From the NCBI GenBank assembly GCA_007117525.1, contig SKGJ01000075.1, forward strand, positions 1 to 6,062: DNA of 6,062 nt, given 5' to 3'. Positions 1 through 6,062 of the stretch are shown here, in pieces. The stretch comes from Alkalimonas sp. Lineage in GTDB: Bacteria; Pseudomonadota; Gammaproteobacteria; Enterobacterales; Alteromonadaceae. The position numbers were made by a program, and so were the translations under genes. Each line of letters begins with the position of its first letter. Position 1 is the first letter of the stretch. Below the pieces are notes generated by a model that was not told where the DNA came from, made no database searches, and worked only from the letters and a program-made list of their open reading frames with translations.

Positions 1-103
1 AGGGATGATGCTGGCGATCCTGTTCGCCAACCTGTTCGCGCCATTATTTGATTTCTTCGTGGCACAGGCCAATATCAAACGGAGGCTGGCACGCAATGTC
101 TAG
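1..103 (+). CDS. nqrB: Na+-NQR subunit B, C-terminal end (partial)
   Basis: Only the last 33 codons are present, read from base 2 to a TAG stop at 101-103; the 5' end lies outside the window. The peptide is a hydrophobic helix (start [19 protein letters not shown]) followed by a basic tail ending [12 protein letters not shown], which matches the C-terminal end of NqrB as I remember it from Vibrio. NqrB is the large membrane subunit that carries covalent FMN and riboflavin and forms much of the Na+ and quinone path. The covalent FMN threonine and the rest of the protein cannot be checked here. The stop codon lies inside nqrC (8-nt overlap). The assignment rests on the tail and on being directly upstream of nqrC. 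Confidence 0.9.
   Translation, partial: GMMLAILFANLFAPLFDFFVAQANIKRRLARNV
81..85 (+). promoter_or_regulatory. Shine-Dalgarno of nqrC, inside nqrB
   Basis: GGAGG lies 10 nt before the ATG at 96, within the last codons of nqrB. It decides the nqrC start: the in-frame ATG at 48 would add 16 residues that merely re-read the nqrB tail in another frame and are not followed directly by an N-terminal membrane anchor. Confidence 0.8.
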
Positions 104-884
104 TAACAACGATACCATCAGCAAAACGCTGATTGTGGTCATTTCTTTATGTCTGGTGTGTGCTCTGGTGGTTTCGACCGCAGCAGTGCAACTGCGTCCA
201 TTGCAGCAAGCGAATATGTTGCTGGATGCCCAGACCAACATTCTGCGCAGTGCCCGGGTGCTGGATGGTGCAGCTTCTGCGGCGAAAGTTCGCGAACTGT
301 TCGACCAGTACGTTGAAGAGCGGGTGATCAACCTGAGCACCGGCGAGTTCACCGACAAGGACCCGATGCAGTTTGATTACCGTGCCTCTTGGCGTGATCC
401 AGAGCTCAGCACTCAGCTGAGCAAGCAGCAGGACGTGGCTTCGATTCGCCGTGCGCCGCATTATGCGCCGGTTTACCTGGTACGCAACGATGCCGGTGAA
501 CTGACGTCTCTGGTGTTGCCTATCCATGGTTATGGTCTTTGGTCCACCATGCATGCCTTCATTGCACTGGAAACCGATGGCAATACCATCATTGGGATGA
601 ACTACTATGAGCAGGGTGAAACTCCGGGCCTAGGTGGTGAAATCGAAAACCCACGTTGGATTGGTCAGTTTGAAGGCAAGCGGCTGTTCGATGAGCAAGG
701 CAATCTGGCTTTGACCATTGTTCGTCCTGGCAACGCCTCCGATGCTTACCATGAAATCGATGGTTTGTCGGGTGCCACTCTGACTGCCAATGGTGTCCAG
801 AATACCTTTACCTTCTGGATGGGTGACAAAGGCTTCGGTCCTTTCCTGAGCAAAGTGCAGCAAGGAGCTTTGAACAATGGCTAG
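96..884 (+). CDS. nqrC: Na+-NQR subunit C, covalent-FMN subunit
   Basis: This 262-residue protein is close to the usual NqrC length of about 255-265. It has one N-terminal membrane anchor (about residues 11-33), then a periplasmic FMN-binding domain. The flavin-attachment motif DGLSGAT ends at Thr228, the expected acceptor for a phosphoester-linked FMN; the FMN-domain motif ETPGLG is at 175-180. NqrC relays electrons between the NqrD/NqrE iron-sulfur centre and NqrB flavin. The start at 96 is chosen from the GGAGG at 81-85 and from the fit to the family N-terminus; the reading frame is open further upstream. The start overlaps the nqrB stop by 8 nt (ATGTCTAG), and the 3' end overlaps nqrD in the same way, which suggests translational coupling. 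The attached FMN should be supplied by the ApbE encoded at 3391. Identity is secure. Confidence 0.97.
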   Translation: MSSNNDTISKTLIVVISLCLVCALVVSTAAVQLRPLQQANMLLDAQTNILRSARVLDGAASAAKVRELFDQYVEERVINLSTGEFTDKDPMQFDYRASWRDPELSTQLSKQQDVASIRRAPHYAPVYLVRNDAGELTSLVLPIHGYGLWSTMHAFIALETDGNTIIGMNYYEQGETPGLGGEIENPRWIGQFEGKRLFDEQGNLALTIVRPGNASDAYHEIDGLSGATLTANGVQNTFTFWMGDKGFGPFLSKVQQGALNNG

Positions 885-1506
885 TGCAAAAGAAATTAAA
901 ACCGTACTCTTTGGGCCGGTCTTTGCAAACAACCCCATTGCTTTGCAAGTGTTGGGTGTGTGTTCTGCATTGGCGGTAACGACACAGATGGCGACAGCCT
1001 TGGTGATGTGCTTTGCATTGACCTTTGTAATTACGCTGTCGAACTTCTTTATTTCGTTAATCCGTAATCACATTCCATCCAGTGTGCGGATTATCGTGCA
1101 GATGACCATCATTGCGTCCTTGGTAATCATCGTCGACCAAATCCTGAAAGCCTTTGCCTATGAAGTCTCCAAAGAGCTGTCCGTTTTCGTTGGCTTGATC
1201 ATTACCAACTGCATCGTGATGGGCCGGGCGGAAGCCTACGCCATGAAGAGCACTCCGGGCATGAGCTTCCTCGATGGCCTTGGCAATGCGCTGGGTTACA
1301 GTCTTGTGCTATTGGTCGTAGCTTTCATCCGTGAATTAGGCGGTGCTGGTTCGGTCTTTGGTGTTGAGATTCTGCCGTTGGTGAGTGAAGGCGGCTGGTA
1401 CCAGCCGATGGGCATGCTGTTGTTGGCACCGAGTGCTTTCATCATCATTGCTTTCTTCATTTGGGTGCTGCGGACCTTCCGTCCAGAGCAGGTTGAGCAG
1501 GCATAA
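877..1506 (+). CDS. nqrD: Na+-NQR subunit D, membrane subunit
   Basis: A 209-residue, very hydrophobic protein with about six membrane helices, the normal size for NqrD. Cys29 (in GVCSALAV) and Cys112 (in [11 protein letters not shown]) are at the positions known to ligate the intramembrane 2Fe-2S centre jointly with two cysteines of NqrE. NqrD and NqrE are homologous to each other (and to RnfE and RnfA), sit in opposite orientations, and form the core through which electrons cross the membrane from NqrF to NqrC. The ATG at 877 has AAGGAG at 862-867 (9-nt spacing) and overlaps the nqrC stop by 8 nt (ATGGCTAG). An RnfE identity is excluded by the nqrC and nqrF neighbours. No unusual feature is seen in the protein. 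Confidence 0.97.
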   Translation: MASAKEIKTVLFGPVFANNPIALQVLGVCSALAVTTQMATALVMCFALTFVITLSNFFISLIRNHIPSSVRIIVQMTIIASLVIIVDQILKAFAYEVSKELSVFVGLIITNCIVMGRAEAYAMKSTPGMSFLDGLGNALGYSLVLLVVAFIRELGGAGSVFGVEILPLVSEGGWYQPMGMLLLAPSAFIIIAFFIWVLRTFRPEQVEQA

Positions 1507-1510
1507 GGAG
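1504..1510 (+). promoter_or_regulatory. Shine-Dalgarno of nqrE, overlapping the nqrD stop
   Basis: TAAGGAG combines the nqrD stop codon (TAA, 1504-1506) with a strong Shine-Dalgarno sequence. The GTG at 1518 follows with 7-nt spacing. No ATG occurs in frame near the family N-terminus, so this site fixes the GTG as start. Confidence 0.8.
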
Positions 1511-1517
1511 CTGACAA

Positions 1518-2132
1518 GTGGGTTTAGAACATTATTTAGGTTTATTTGTCCGCGCCGTCTTCATTGAAAACCTGGCGCTGGCATTCTTCCTCGGCATGTG
1601 TACTTTCCTGGCGGTGTCCAAGAAAGTCACCACCGCTTTTGGTCTGGGTGTTGCGGTTATCGTGGTACTGGGCCTGGCTGTGCCAATCAACAATGTGGTG
1701 TATCACAACTTGCTGGCACCAGGTGCTTTGGCCTGGGCGGGTTTCCCGGATGCGGATCTGAGCTTCCTGGGCTTTATCACCTACATTGGTGTCATTGCAG
1801 CCATGGTGCAGATTCTGGAAATGACGTTGGATAAGTTTTTCCCGGCTCTGTACAACGCCCTGGGCATTTTCTTGCCATTGATCACAGTGAACTGTGCCAT
1901 CTTTGGTGGCGTAGCATTCATGGTGGAGCGTGACTACAACTTTGCTGAAAGTGTGGTATTCGGTTTGGGCAGTGGTGTGGGTTGGGCTCTGGCCATTACC
2001 TTGTTGGCCGCCGTCCGTGAAAAACTGAAGTACGCTGATATGCCGCACGGTATGCGTGGCCTGGGTTCAACTTTCCTGATTGTAGGTTTGATGGGCCTTG
2101 GCTTTATGTCGTTCTCCGGCGTTTCATTGTAA
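1518..2132 (+). CDS. nqrE: Na+-NQR subunit E, membrane subunit (GTG start)
   Basis: This 204-residue protein with about six membrane helices is the partner of NqrD. Cys28 (in [12 protein letters not shown]) and Cys126 (in TVNCAIFGG) are the expected ligands of the 2Fe-2S centre shared with NqrD. The conserved segments QILEM (98-102), [10 protein letters not shown] (112-121), [13 protein letters not shown] and the C-terminal FMSFSG are typical of NqrE. The start is GTG, placing MG-LEHY two residues ahead of the usual MEHY N-terminus; the GAA codon of the E has only GGT and TTA before it, so no other start is possible nearby. The loop around residues 65-82 is about four residues longer than the Vibrio form as I recall it, a variation I believe occurs in other marine gammaproteobacteria. 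Identity is secure. Confidence 0.97.
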   Translation: MGLEHYLGLFVRAVFIENLALAFFLGMCTFLAVSKKVTTAFGLGVAVIVVLGLAVPINNVVYHNLLAPGALAWAGFPDADLSFLGFITYIGVIAAMVQILEMTLDKFFPALYNALGIFLPLITVNCAIFGGVAFMVERDYNFAESVVFGLGSGVGWALAITLLAAVREKLKYADMPHGMRGLGSTFLIVGLMGLGFMSFSGVSL

Positions 2133-2154
2133 GCAGCAGTAGAAGGAATAAACG

Positions 2155-3381
2155 ATGCAAGAGATTATTCTTGGCGTAGTGATGTTTACCCTGGTCGTTG
2201 TGGCCCTGGTATTCATCATTCTTGCCGCGAAATCCAAACTGGTTGCCAGCGGTGAAGTGACCATCCTGGTCAACGGCGATCCGGAAAAAGCCATCAAAAC
2301 CAAGCCAGGCGGCAAGTTGTTGGGCGCCCTGGCCGACCGCGGGATCTTCCTGTCATCCGCTTGCGGTGGTGGTGGCTCCTGTGGTCAGTGTACGGTCCAC
2401 GTTCATGCGGGTGGTGGTGAAATTCTGCCAACCGAGCTGGACCACATCACCAAAAAAGAAGCGCGTGAAGGCTGCCGCTTGTCTTGTCAGGTGGCGATTA
2501 AAGGCGATATGGAAATCGAAGTCGAAGATGAAGTATTCGGCATTCGTAAATGGGATTGTGAAGTCATTTCCAATGACAACAAAGCGACCTTTATCAAAGA
2601 GCTGGTACTGCGTATTCCAGATGGTGAGTCGGTGCCATTCCGCGCCGGTGGTTACATTCAGATTGAAGCGCCACCACACCATGTGAAGTACAAAGACTTC
2701 GATATTCCAGAAGAGTATCGTGGCGATTGGGAGCGCTTCAACTTCTTCAGCCTGGAGTCCAAAGTGGATGACGAAACCATCCGTGCTTACTCCATGGCGA
2801 ACTACCCGGAAGAAGAAGGCATCATCATGCTGAACGTGCGGATTGCTACGCCGCCACCAAACAACCTGTCACTGCCATGCGGTAAAATGTCGTCCTTTAT
2901 CTGGAGCCTGAAAGAAGGCGATAAAGTGACCATTTCTGGTCCCTTTGGTGAATTCTTCGCCAAAGAAACCGAAGCTGAGATGGTCTTTGTCGGTGGTGGT
3001 GCTGGTATGGCACCGATGCGCTCGCACATTTTCGATCAGCTGCGCCGTCTGAAGTCCAAGCGTAAAATGTCTTTCTGGTATGGTGCCCGTTCCAGCCGAG
3101 AGATGTTCTATGTGGAAGACTTCGACATGCTGGCTGCTGAGAATGACAACTTTGAGTGGCATGTAGCACTGTCGGATCCTCAACCGGAAGACAATTGGGA
3201 AGGCTACACCGGCTTCATCCACAATGTGTTGTATGAGAACTACCTGAAGAACCACAAAGCACCAGAAGATTGTGAGTTCTACATGTGTGGTCCGCCAATG
3301 ATGAACAAAGCCGTCATCAACATGCTGAAAGACCTGGGTGTTGAAGACGAAAACATCATGCTTGATGACTTCGGTGGTTAA
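2155..3381 (+). CDS. nqrF: Na+-NQR subunit F, NADH dehydrogenase (FAD, 2Fe-2S)
   Basis: At 408 residues this is full length. NqrF is the electron entry point, oxidising NADH on the cytoplasmic side. Order of parts: one N-terminal membrane helix (about 3-25); a ferredoxin domain (about 33-128) with 2Fe-2S ligands Cys70, Cys76, Cys79 and Cys111; an FAD-binding domain (about 130-265) with RAYSMANY at 210-217 and GKMS at 243-246; and an NADH-binding domain with [11 protein letters not shown] at 279-289, CGPPMMN from Cys378 and the C-terminal LDDFGG. This is the arrangement of ferredoxin-NADP reductase-type enzymes fused to a ferredoxin. The ATG has AAGGA at 2143-2147, 7 nt upstream, and lies 22 nt after the nqrE stop. 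All expected cofactor residues are present, so an active enzyme is likely. Confidence 0.98.
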   Translation: MQEIILGVVMFTLVVVALVFIILAAKSKLVASGEVTILVNGDPEKAIKTKPGGKLLGALADRGIFLSSACGGGGSCGQCTVHVHAGGGEILPTELDHITKKEAREGCRLSCQVAIKGDMEIEVEDEVFGIRKWDCEVISNDNKATFIKELVLRIPDGESVPFRAGGYIQIEAPPHHVKYKDFDIPEEYRGDWERFNFFSLESKVDDETIRAYSMANYPEEEGIIMLNVRIATPPPNNLSLPCGKMSSFIWSLKEGDKVTISGPFGEFFAKETEAEMVFVGGGAGMAPMRSHIFDQLRRLKSKRKMSFWYGARSSREMFYVEDFDMLAAENDNFEWHVALSDPQPEDNWEGYTGFIHNVLYENYLKNHKAPEDCEFYMCGPPMMNKAVINMLKDLGVEDENIMLDDFGG

Positions 3382-3390
3382 TTCTTTCCT

Positions 3391-4434
3391 ATGTTGAAAG
3401 TGCATTACAAAGTCTGGCTGGCCCTTCTTGGGCTGGCCATTTTCGTTTCTTGCAGCCCGGTTCAGCAGGAGCGGCTGGTTCCCGAACGTTTGCATGGCCA
3501 GACCATGGGGACCTATTACGTGGTTTCCATTTTCGCCGGTGATCAGTCGGTCGACTTGGTCGCGTTGCAAACGGAGATTGATGCCGAGCTTGAGCTGGTC
3601 AATCAGCTGATGTCGACCTACATTCCACAGTCAGAATTGATGCGCTTTAACAGTTGGCACAGCACCCAACCGTTTTTGCTGTCGGAGCCGACCGCCGAGG
3701 TTATTGCAGAGTCGATTCGGATTGGTCTGGCTACCGAGGGCTTGCTGGATGTTACCATCCGTCCACTGGTTGAGTTGTGGGGCTTTGGCGCTCAGGGACG
3801 GATCACCCAATCGCCCAGTACCGAGCAGTACCAGGCGGTTTTGCCGTACATTGGTATCGACAAGTTGACGCTGGATGGTCTCTGGCTGAGCAAAGCCGAT
3901 CCCCGCGTCTCAGTTGATCTGTCCACCATCGCCAAAGGCTATGGGGTTGACCGGGTAGCCGATCTGCTTGATACCAAAGGTTTCGACGCTTATCTGGTGG
4001 AGGTTGGCGGGGAGATCCGTGCTCGAGGGCCTAAACCCGACGGTAGCCCCTGGCGCATCGCCATTGAGCAGCCCGATGCCGCTGGCCGTGCTGTACAGCG
4101 CATTATAGAGCCAGGTGATATGGCGCTGGCAACTTCGGGTGATTACCGCAATTACTTCGAAGAGGATGGGGTGCGCTTGTCCCACATCCTGGATCCACGC
4201 ACGGGACGTCCGATCCAAAGCCGGGTGGTGTCGAGCACGGTGATTCATCCGTCTTGCATGACCGCCGATGGGTATTCCACTGCTCTGATGATCATGGATG
4301 CCAAGGAGGCTTTGCAGTTTGCCAACCGTCATGGCATAGCTGCGTTGCTGATTGTGCGAACCGAGCAAGGCTACGATGAGCTGGTGAGTGACGCTTTTCA
4401 ACCTTATCTGGAAACTGGAGGCAGTGCCCAATGA
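3391..4434 (+). CDS. apbE: ApbE-family FMN transferase (lipoprotein), for NqrB/NqrC
   Basis: A 347-residue protein of usual ApbE length. ApbE uses FAD and Mg2+ to attach FMN to a threonine in DGxSGAT-type motifs, here expected to be in NqrB and NqrC, on the periplasmic side. The N-terminus (K3, K7, hydrophobic 8-19, Cys21) looks like a lipoprotein signal, although the -3 residue is Phe (FVSC) rather than the preferred Leu. Family motifs are seen in order: GQTMGTYY (36-43), DLSTIAKGYGVD (176-187), VGGEIRARG (around Gly206-Gly207), SGDYRNY (from Ser249), HILDPRTGRP (from His265) and TADGYSTA (291-298), whose Asp293 and Thr297 fit the Mg2+ site. The gene starts 9 nt after nqrF with no recognisable Shine-Dalgarno in the pyrimidine-rich spacer, so translation may depend on reinitiation. 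It overlaps nqrM by 4 nt. Confidence 0.95.
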   Translation: MLKVHYKVWLALLGLAIFVSCSPVQQERLVPERLHGQTMGTYYVVSIFAGDQSVDLVALQTEIDAELELVNQLMSTYIPQSELMRFNSWHSTQPFLLSEPTAEVIAESIRIGLATEGLLDVTIRPLVELWGFGAQGRITQSPSTEQYQAVLPYIGIDKLTLDGLWLSKADPRVSVDLSTIAKGYGVDRVADLLDTKGFDAYLVEVGGEIRARGPKPDGSPWRIAIEQPDAAGRAVQRIIEPGDMALATSGDYRNYFEEDGVRLSHILDPRTGRPIQSRVVSSTVIHPSCMTADGYSTALMIMDAKEALQFANRHGIAALLIVRTEQGYDELVSDAFQPYLETGGSAQ

Positions 4435-4646
4435 TGACTACATTTTTACTCACTTTTGGTGTTTTGTTGCTGGTGGTCGTGGCGATGGCCATCGGCTATC
4501 TGGTGCAGCGTAAGGCCATCAGTGGCAGTTGCGGTGGATTGGGCGCCATGGGCATTGAGAAAGCCTGTGATTGCGACAACCCCTGTGAAAAACGTCAGGC
4601 CAGAATGAAAAAAGAGCAATTCTGGCAGGAAAATAAAATCATTTAA
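4431..4646 (+). CDS. nqrM: NqrM, small Cys-rich Na+-NQR maturation factor (DUF539)
   Basis: This 71-residue protein has one N-terminal membrane helix (about 4-25) and a short cytoplasmic tail with four cysteines: Cys34 in GSCGGLGAMG and Cys46, Cys48, Cys52 in CDCDNPC. That pattern matches the former DUF539 family, shown in Vibrio to be required for assembly of functional Na+-NQR and proposed to deliver or insert the iron of the NqrD/NqrE centre. The start overlaps the apbE stop (ATGA, 4431-4434). GGAGG at 4417-4421 is 9 nt from the first ATG and 12 nt from the second (4434), favouring the first; using the second would shift all residue numbers down by one. It is the last gene before the terminator, completing the pump's maturation set. 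Confidence 0.93.
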   Translation: MMTTFLLTFGVLLLVVVAMAIGYLVQRKAISGSCGGLGAMGIEKACDCDNPCEKRQARMKKEQFWQENKII

Positions 4647-4671
4647 CCGACCTTTTTGCAGAGAAGAGCGT

Positions 4672-4734
4672 AAAGCAGAACTGCCAGCAGCGTGCCGCTT
4701 TTAGAGCGTGCTGGCTTGTTCTGCTTTTTATTTT
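4672..4734 (+). terminator. Intrinsic terminator of the nqr operon
   Basis: AAAGCAGAAC (4672-4681) pairs perfectly with GTTCTGCTTT (4718-4727). Inside it, CCAGCA (4684-4689) pairs with TGCTGG (4709-4714) across a small internal loop (TG/CTT), and CGCT (4696-4699) can pair with AGCG (4705-4708) around TTTAG. The hairpin runs into TTTTT-A-TTTT (4725-4734). It begins 25 nt after the nqrM stop and should end the nqr transcript. The few A residues before the left arm make strong termination in the other direction unlikely. Confidence 0.9.
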
Positions 4735-4744
4735 CCGAAATAAT
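4716..4744 (+). promoter_or_regulatory. Possible sigma-70 promoter for the M17 aminopeptidase
   Basis: TTGTTC (4716-4721) and AATAAT (4739-4744) are 17 nt apart. The -10 matches TATAAT at five of six positions; the -35 matches TTGACA only at its first three. It would start transcription near 4750, about 20 nt before the ATG at 4772. The -35 and spacer lie within the terminator's right arm and T-tract. A promoter is expected here because the preceding operon is terminated, but the exact hexamers are tentative. Confidence 0.35.
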
Positions 4745-4773
4745 GGCCTTTTAACCTAAACGGAAGCCATTAT
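4740..4773. repeat. Inverted repeat across the aminopeptidase start region
   Basis: ATAATGGC (4740-4747) is the exact reverse complement of GCCATTAT (4766-4773), with 18 nt between. Allowing one bulged C at 4748 extends the stem to 10 bp (TT 4749-4750 with AA 4764-4765). The left arm overlaps the possible -10 box; the right arm includes the first two bases of the ATG at 4772. It could be a protein-binding operator, or an RNA hairpin hiding the start codon if transcripts begin upstream. The repeat is seen directly; a function is inferred. Confidence 0.5.
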
Positions 4774-6062
4774 GTCTTATCCGCAGCTTGATGCCTTACC
4801 TGAGCTTACTCAGGCCCTTACTGATCCCTCCTTCGATGCATTGATAGTGCTGGCTTCAAATTTTGCCCATCCCGAACTGGATTTTTTGCAGCCGCAACTT
4901 GAGCAGGCGGCCGAGCGCGATCAACGCGTTGGCCAACAACTGACCGCGCTGCTCTGTCCGGATGTACCTGGCCAGCGCTTGATTCTGGCCCCGGTGGGAA
5001 GTCTTGACCGTGACTACGACGATGTGCGCAGTTTTGCCGATGCGGCTAAAGGCGCTATCGCGTTGGCGAAAGAGATGGGAGCCAGAGCACCTCTGGTCTG
5101 GACCGAGCCGGTGGAGTCGGCTGTGTTTCAGCAAGCTGCTGCGGTCAGTTATCTGGCGATGTGTCAGGCCTTATGGCAGCCACTGGAAGGCCGGGAGGTC
5201 GTTGGCGAAGAAAAGCTTGAGCCTGTTGTCAAGCTGGGGTTCAGTTGCCTTAGCGCCACAGAGGCCAATGAGCTGATGGCAATAGAGGCTGGCCGGCGCC
5301 TGGCGCGCGATCTGGCCGGCACTGAGCCGGAGCGAATGAGTGCCTTGAACTTTGCCGCCTACTGCCAGCAAGCCTTTGCCGGCAGCGCGGTCCAGGTCGA
5401 GGTGGTGACCGATGTGCCAACTTTGCAACGTGATTACCCCTTGATGATGGCAGTCGCGCGCAGTTCGTTGGCGGTGAAGCGGCATCACCCGGCGGTGATC
5501 AGGTTAAGTTATACGCCAGAAGGTGCTATTGCTCAAACCTTGCTGCTGGCCGGCAAGGGCCTGGTTTACGACACTGGAGGCGCCGATCTCAAAGTTGGTG
5601 GCAGCATGGCCGGTATGAGCCGTGATAAAGGCGGCGGTGCAGCAGTGGCTGGTATTATGATGGCGCTGGCTGGACTCAAACCTCAAGGCATTAAGGTGGT
5701 TGCTGAAATCGGTGCCGTTCGAAATAGCATTGGTTCAGATGCTTTTGTTCCCGATGAAATTATTACCAGCCACGCCGGGGTTCGGGTGCGGATTGGCAAC
5801 ACCGACGCCGAAGGTCGCCTGGTGTTGGCGGATTTGCTGTCGCATCTGCGTGAGCAAGCGCTGAATGAAGTCACGCCTCAGTTGTTTTCCATTGCCACTT
5901 TGACCGGACACGCTGCCCGAGCGGTCGGACCGTACACCGCTTTGGTTGAGAATGGTCCGGCCAGAAGCCTCAAATTGGCGGAGCGGGTGCAGCAGCAGGG
6001 CGACCTGTGGGGCGATCCTTGTGAGATTTCGCGCAGCCGGCGCGAAGACTTCCAGTTTATTC
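4772..6062 (+). CDS. M17 leucyl aminopeptidase family protein (partial, 3' end missing)
   Basis: Open from ATG 4772 to the window edge (430 codons plus one base); M17 proteins are usually near 500 residues, so the C-terminal end is missing. These cytosolic enzymes form hexamers and remove N-terminal residues from peptides using two divalent metals. The variable N-terminal domain covers about residues 1-170. The catalytic domain has all expected residues when compared with E. coli PepA: metal ligands Lys262, Asp267 (YDTGG), Asp285 (MSRDKGG), Asp345 and Glu347 (NTDAEGR), and catalytic Lys274 and Arg349. Spacing agrees with PepA (+5, +12, +18 from the first Lys or Asp). The wording around the motifs, such as GMSRDKGGG, TLTGHAA and GDPCEISRSRREDF, is unlike PepA or PepB and more like the eukaryotic NPEPL1 / C. 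elegans W07G4.4 type as I recall them. GGAAG at 4762-4766 is a weak, close Shine-Dalgarno. No operon partner is visible. Confidence 0.9.
   Translation, partial: MSYPQLDALPELTQALTDPSFDALIVLASNFAHPELDFLQPQLEQAAERDQRVGQQLTALLCPDVPGQRLILAPVGSLDRDYDDVRSFADAAKGAIALAKEMGARAPLVWTEPVESAVFQQAAAVSYLAMCQALWQPLEGREVVGEEKLEPVVKLGFSCLSATEANELMAIEAGRRLARDLAGTEPERMSALNFAAYCQQAFAGSAVQVEVVTDVPTLQRDYPLMMAVARSSLAVKRHHPAVIRLSYTPEGAIAQTLLLAGKGLVYDTGGADLKVGGSMAGMSRDKGGGAAVAGIMMALAGLKPQGIKVVAEIGAVRNSIGSDAFVPDEIITSHAGVRVRIGNTDAEGRLVLADLLSHLREQALNEVTPQLFSIATLTGHAARAVGPYTALVENGPARSLKLAERVQQQGDLWGDPCEISRSRREDFQFI

Larger units (their letters stand above)
4647..4771. other. Intergenic region between the nqr operon and the aminopeptidase gene
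   Basis: These 125 bases are the only sizeable non-coding stretch in the window. They hold the intrinsic terminator, the possible promoter and the left part of the inverted repeat, which partly overlap. I see no short coding sequence with a ribosome binding site and no RNA gene. AGCGTGC occurs twice (4689-4695 and 4705-4711) within the terminator loop region. Confidence 0.8.

Noticed and set aside
48..95. Upstream in-frame ATG at 48 as the nqrC start
   Set aside because: It has no good ribosome site, adds 16 residues atypical of NqrC, and lies in the nqrB tail; the ATG at 96 has GGAGG at 81-85 and matches the family N-terminus.
1542..2048. 168-codon open frame on the minus strand opposite nqrE
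   Set aside because: NqrE is certain in this stretch, and the antisense product shows no domain or hydrophobic pattern of its own.
877..2132. Rnf complex subunits (RnfE/RnfA) instead of NqrD/NqrE
   Set aside because: The families are homologous, but the flanking nqrC, nqrF with FAD/2Fe-2S domains and nqrM identify an Nqr operon.
2869..3570. 233-codon open frame on the minus strand
   Set aside because: It lies opposite the well-supported nqrF and apbE, crosses their boundary, and its His/Gln-rich product resembles no family I know; it is a shadow of codon bias.
4689..4711. Direct repeat AGCGTGC (4689-4695, 4705-4711) as a regulatory site
   Set aside because: Both copies fall inside the terminator hairpin and can arise from its inner pairing segments; no further copies were noticed nearby.
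5004..5276. 90-codon + strand open frame within the aminopeptidase gene
   Set aside because: It overlaps the aminopeptidase frame that carries the conserved M17 motifs, and its Arg/Ser/Trp-rich product looks like an out-of-frame reading.

Overview
The window is the downstream part of a Na+-translocating NADH:quinone oxidoreductase (Na+-NQR) operon, followed by a terminator and the start of a separate M17-family metallo-aminopeptidase gene. All real genes lie on the + strand. The gene order (nqrB-C-D-E-F-apbE-nqrM), close similarity to Vibrio-type Nqr subunits and moderate GC (roughly 50-55% by eye) suggest a gammaproteobacterium, probably marine or halophilic. Genus cannot be settled from the sequence alone.

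Layout: 1-103 is the 3' end of nqrB. nqrC (96-884), nqrD (877-1506), nqrE (1518-2132) and nqrF (2155-3381) follow with overlaps or very short gaps. Next come apbE, the flavin transferase (3391-4434), and nqrM, a small Cys-rich maturation factor (4431-4646). A strong intrinsic terminator (4672-4734) closes the operon. A short intergenic region with a possible promoter and an inverted repeat then leads into an M17 aminopeptidase (4772 to beyond the right edge).

How the genes work together: NqrF takes hydride from NADH through FAD and a 2Fe-2S centre. Electrons pass through the intramembrane Fe-S centre shared by NqrD and NqrE, the covalent FMN of NqrC and the cofactors of NqrB to ubiquinone, and Na+ is expelled. 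ApbE attaches FMN to threonines in NqrB and NqrC. NqrM is needed for maturation of the complex, probably at the NqrD/NqrE iron centre. The visible cofactor ligands are all intact: NqrC Thr228, NqrD Cys29/Cys112, NqrE Cys28/Cys126 and NqrF Cys70/76/79/111. The pump and its maturation factors are therefore encoded as one unit.

I see no mobile element, CRISPR array, RNA gene or clearly undescribed system. The points most worth a second look are the inverted repeat spanning a possible -10 box and the start codon of the aminopeptidase, the non-classical M17 subgroup of that peptidase, the lack of a Shine-Dalgarno sequence before apbE, and two near-identical 8-nt gene overlaps at nqrB/nqrC and nqrC/nqrD.
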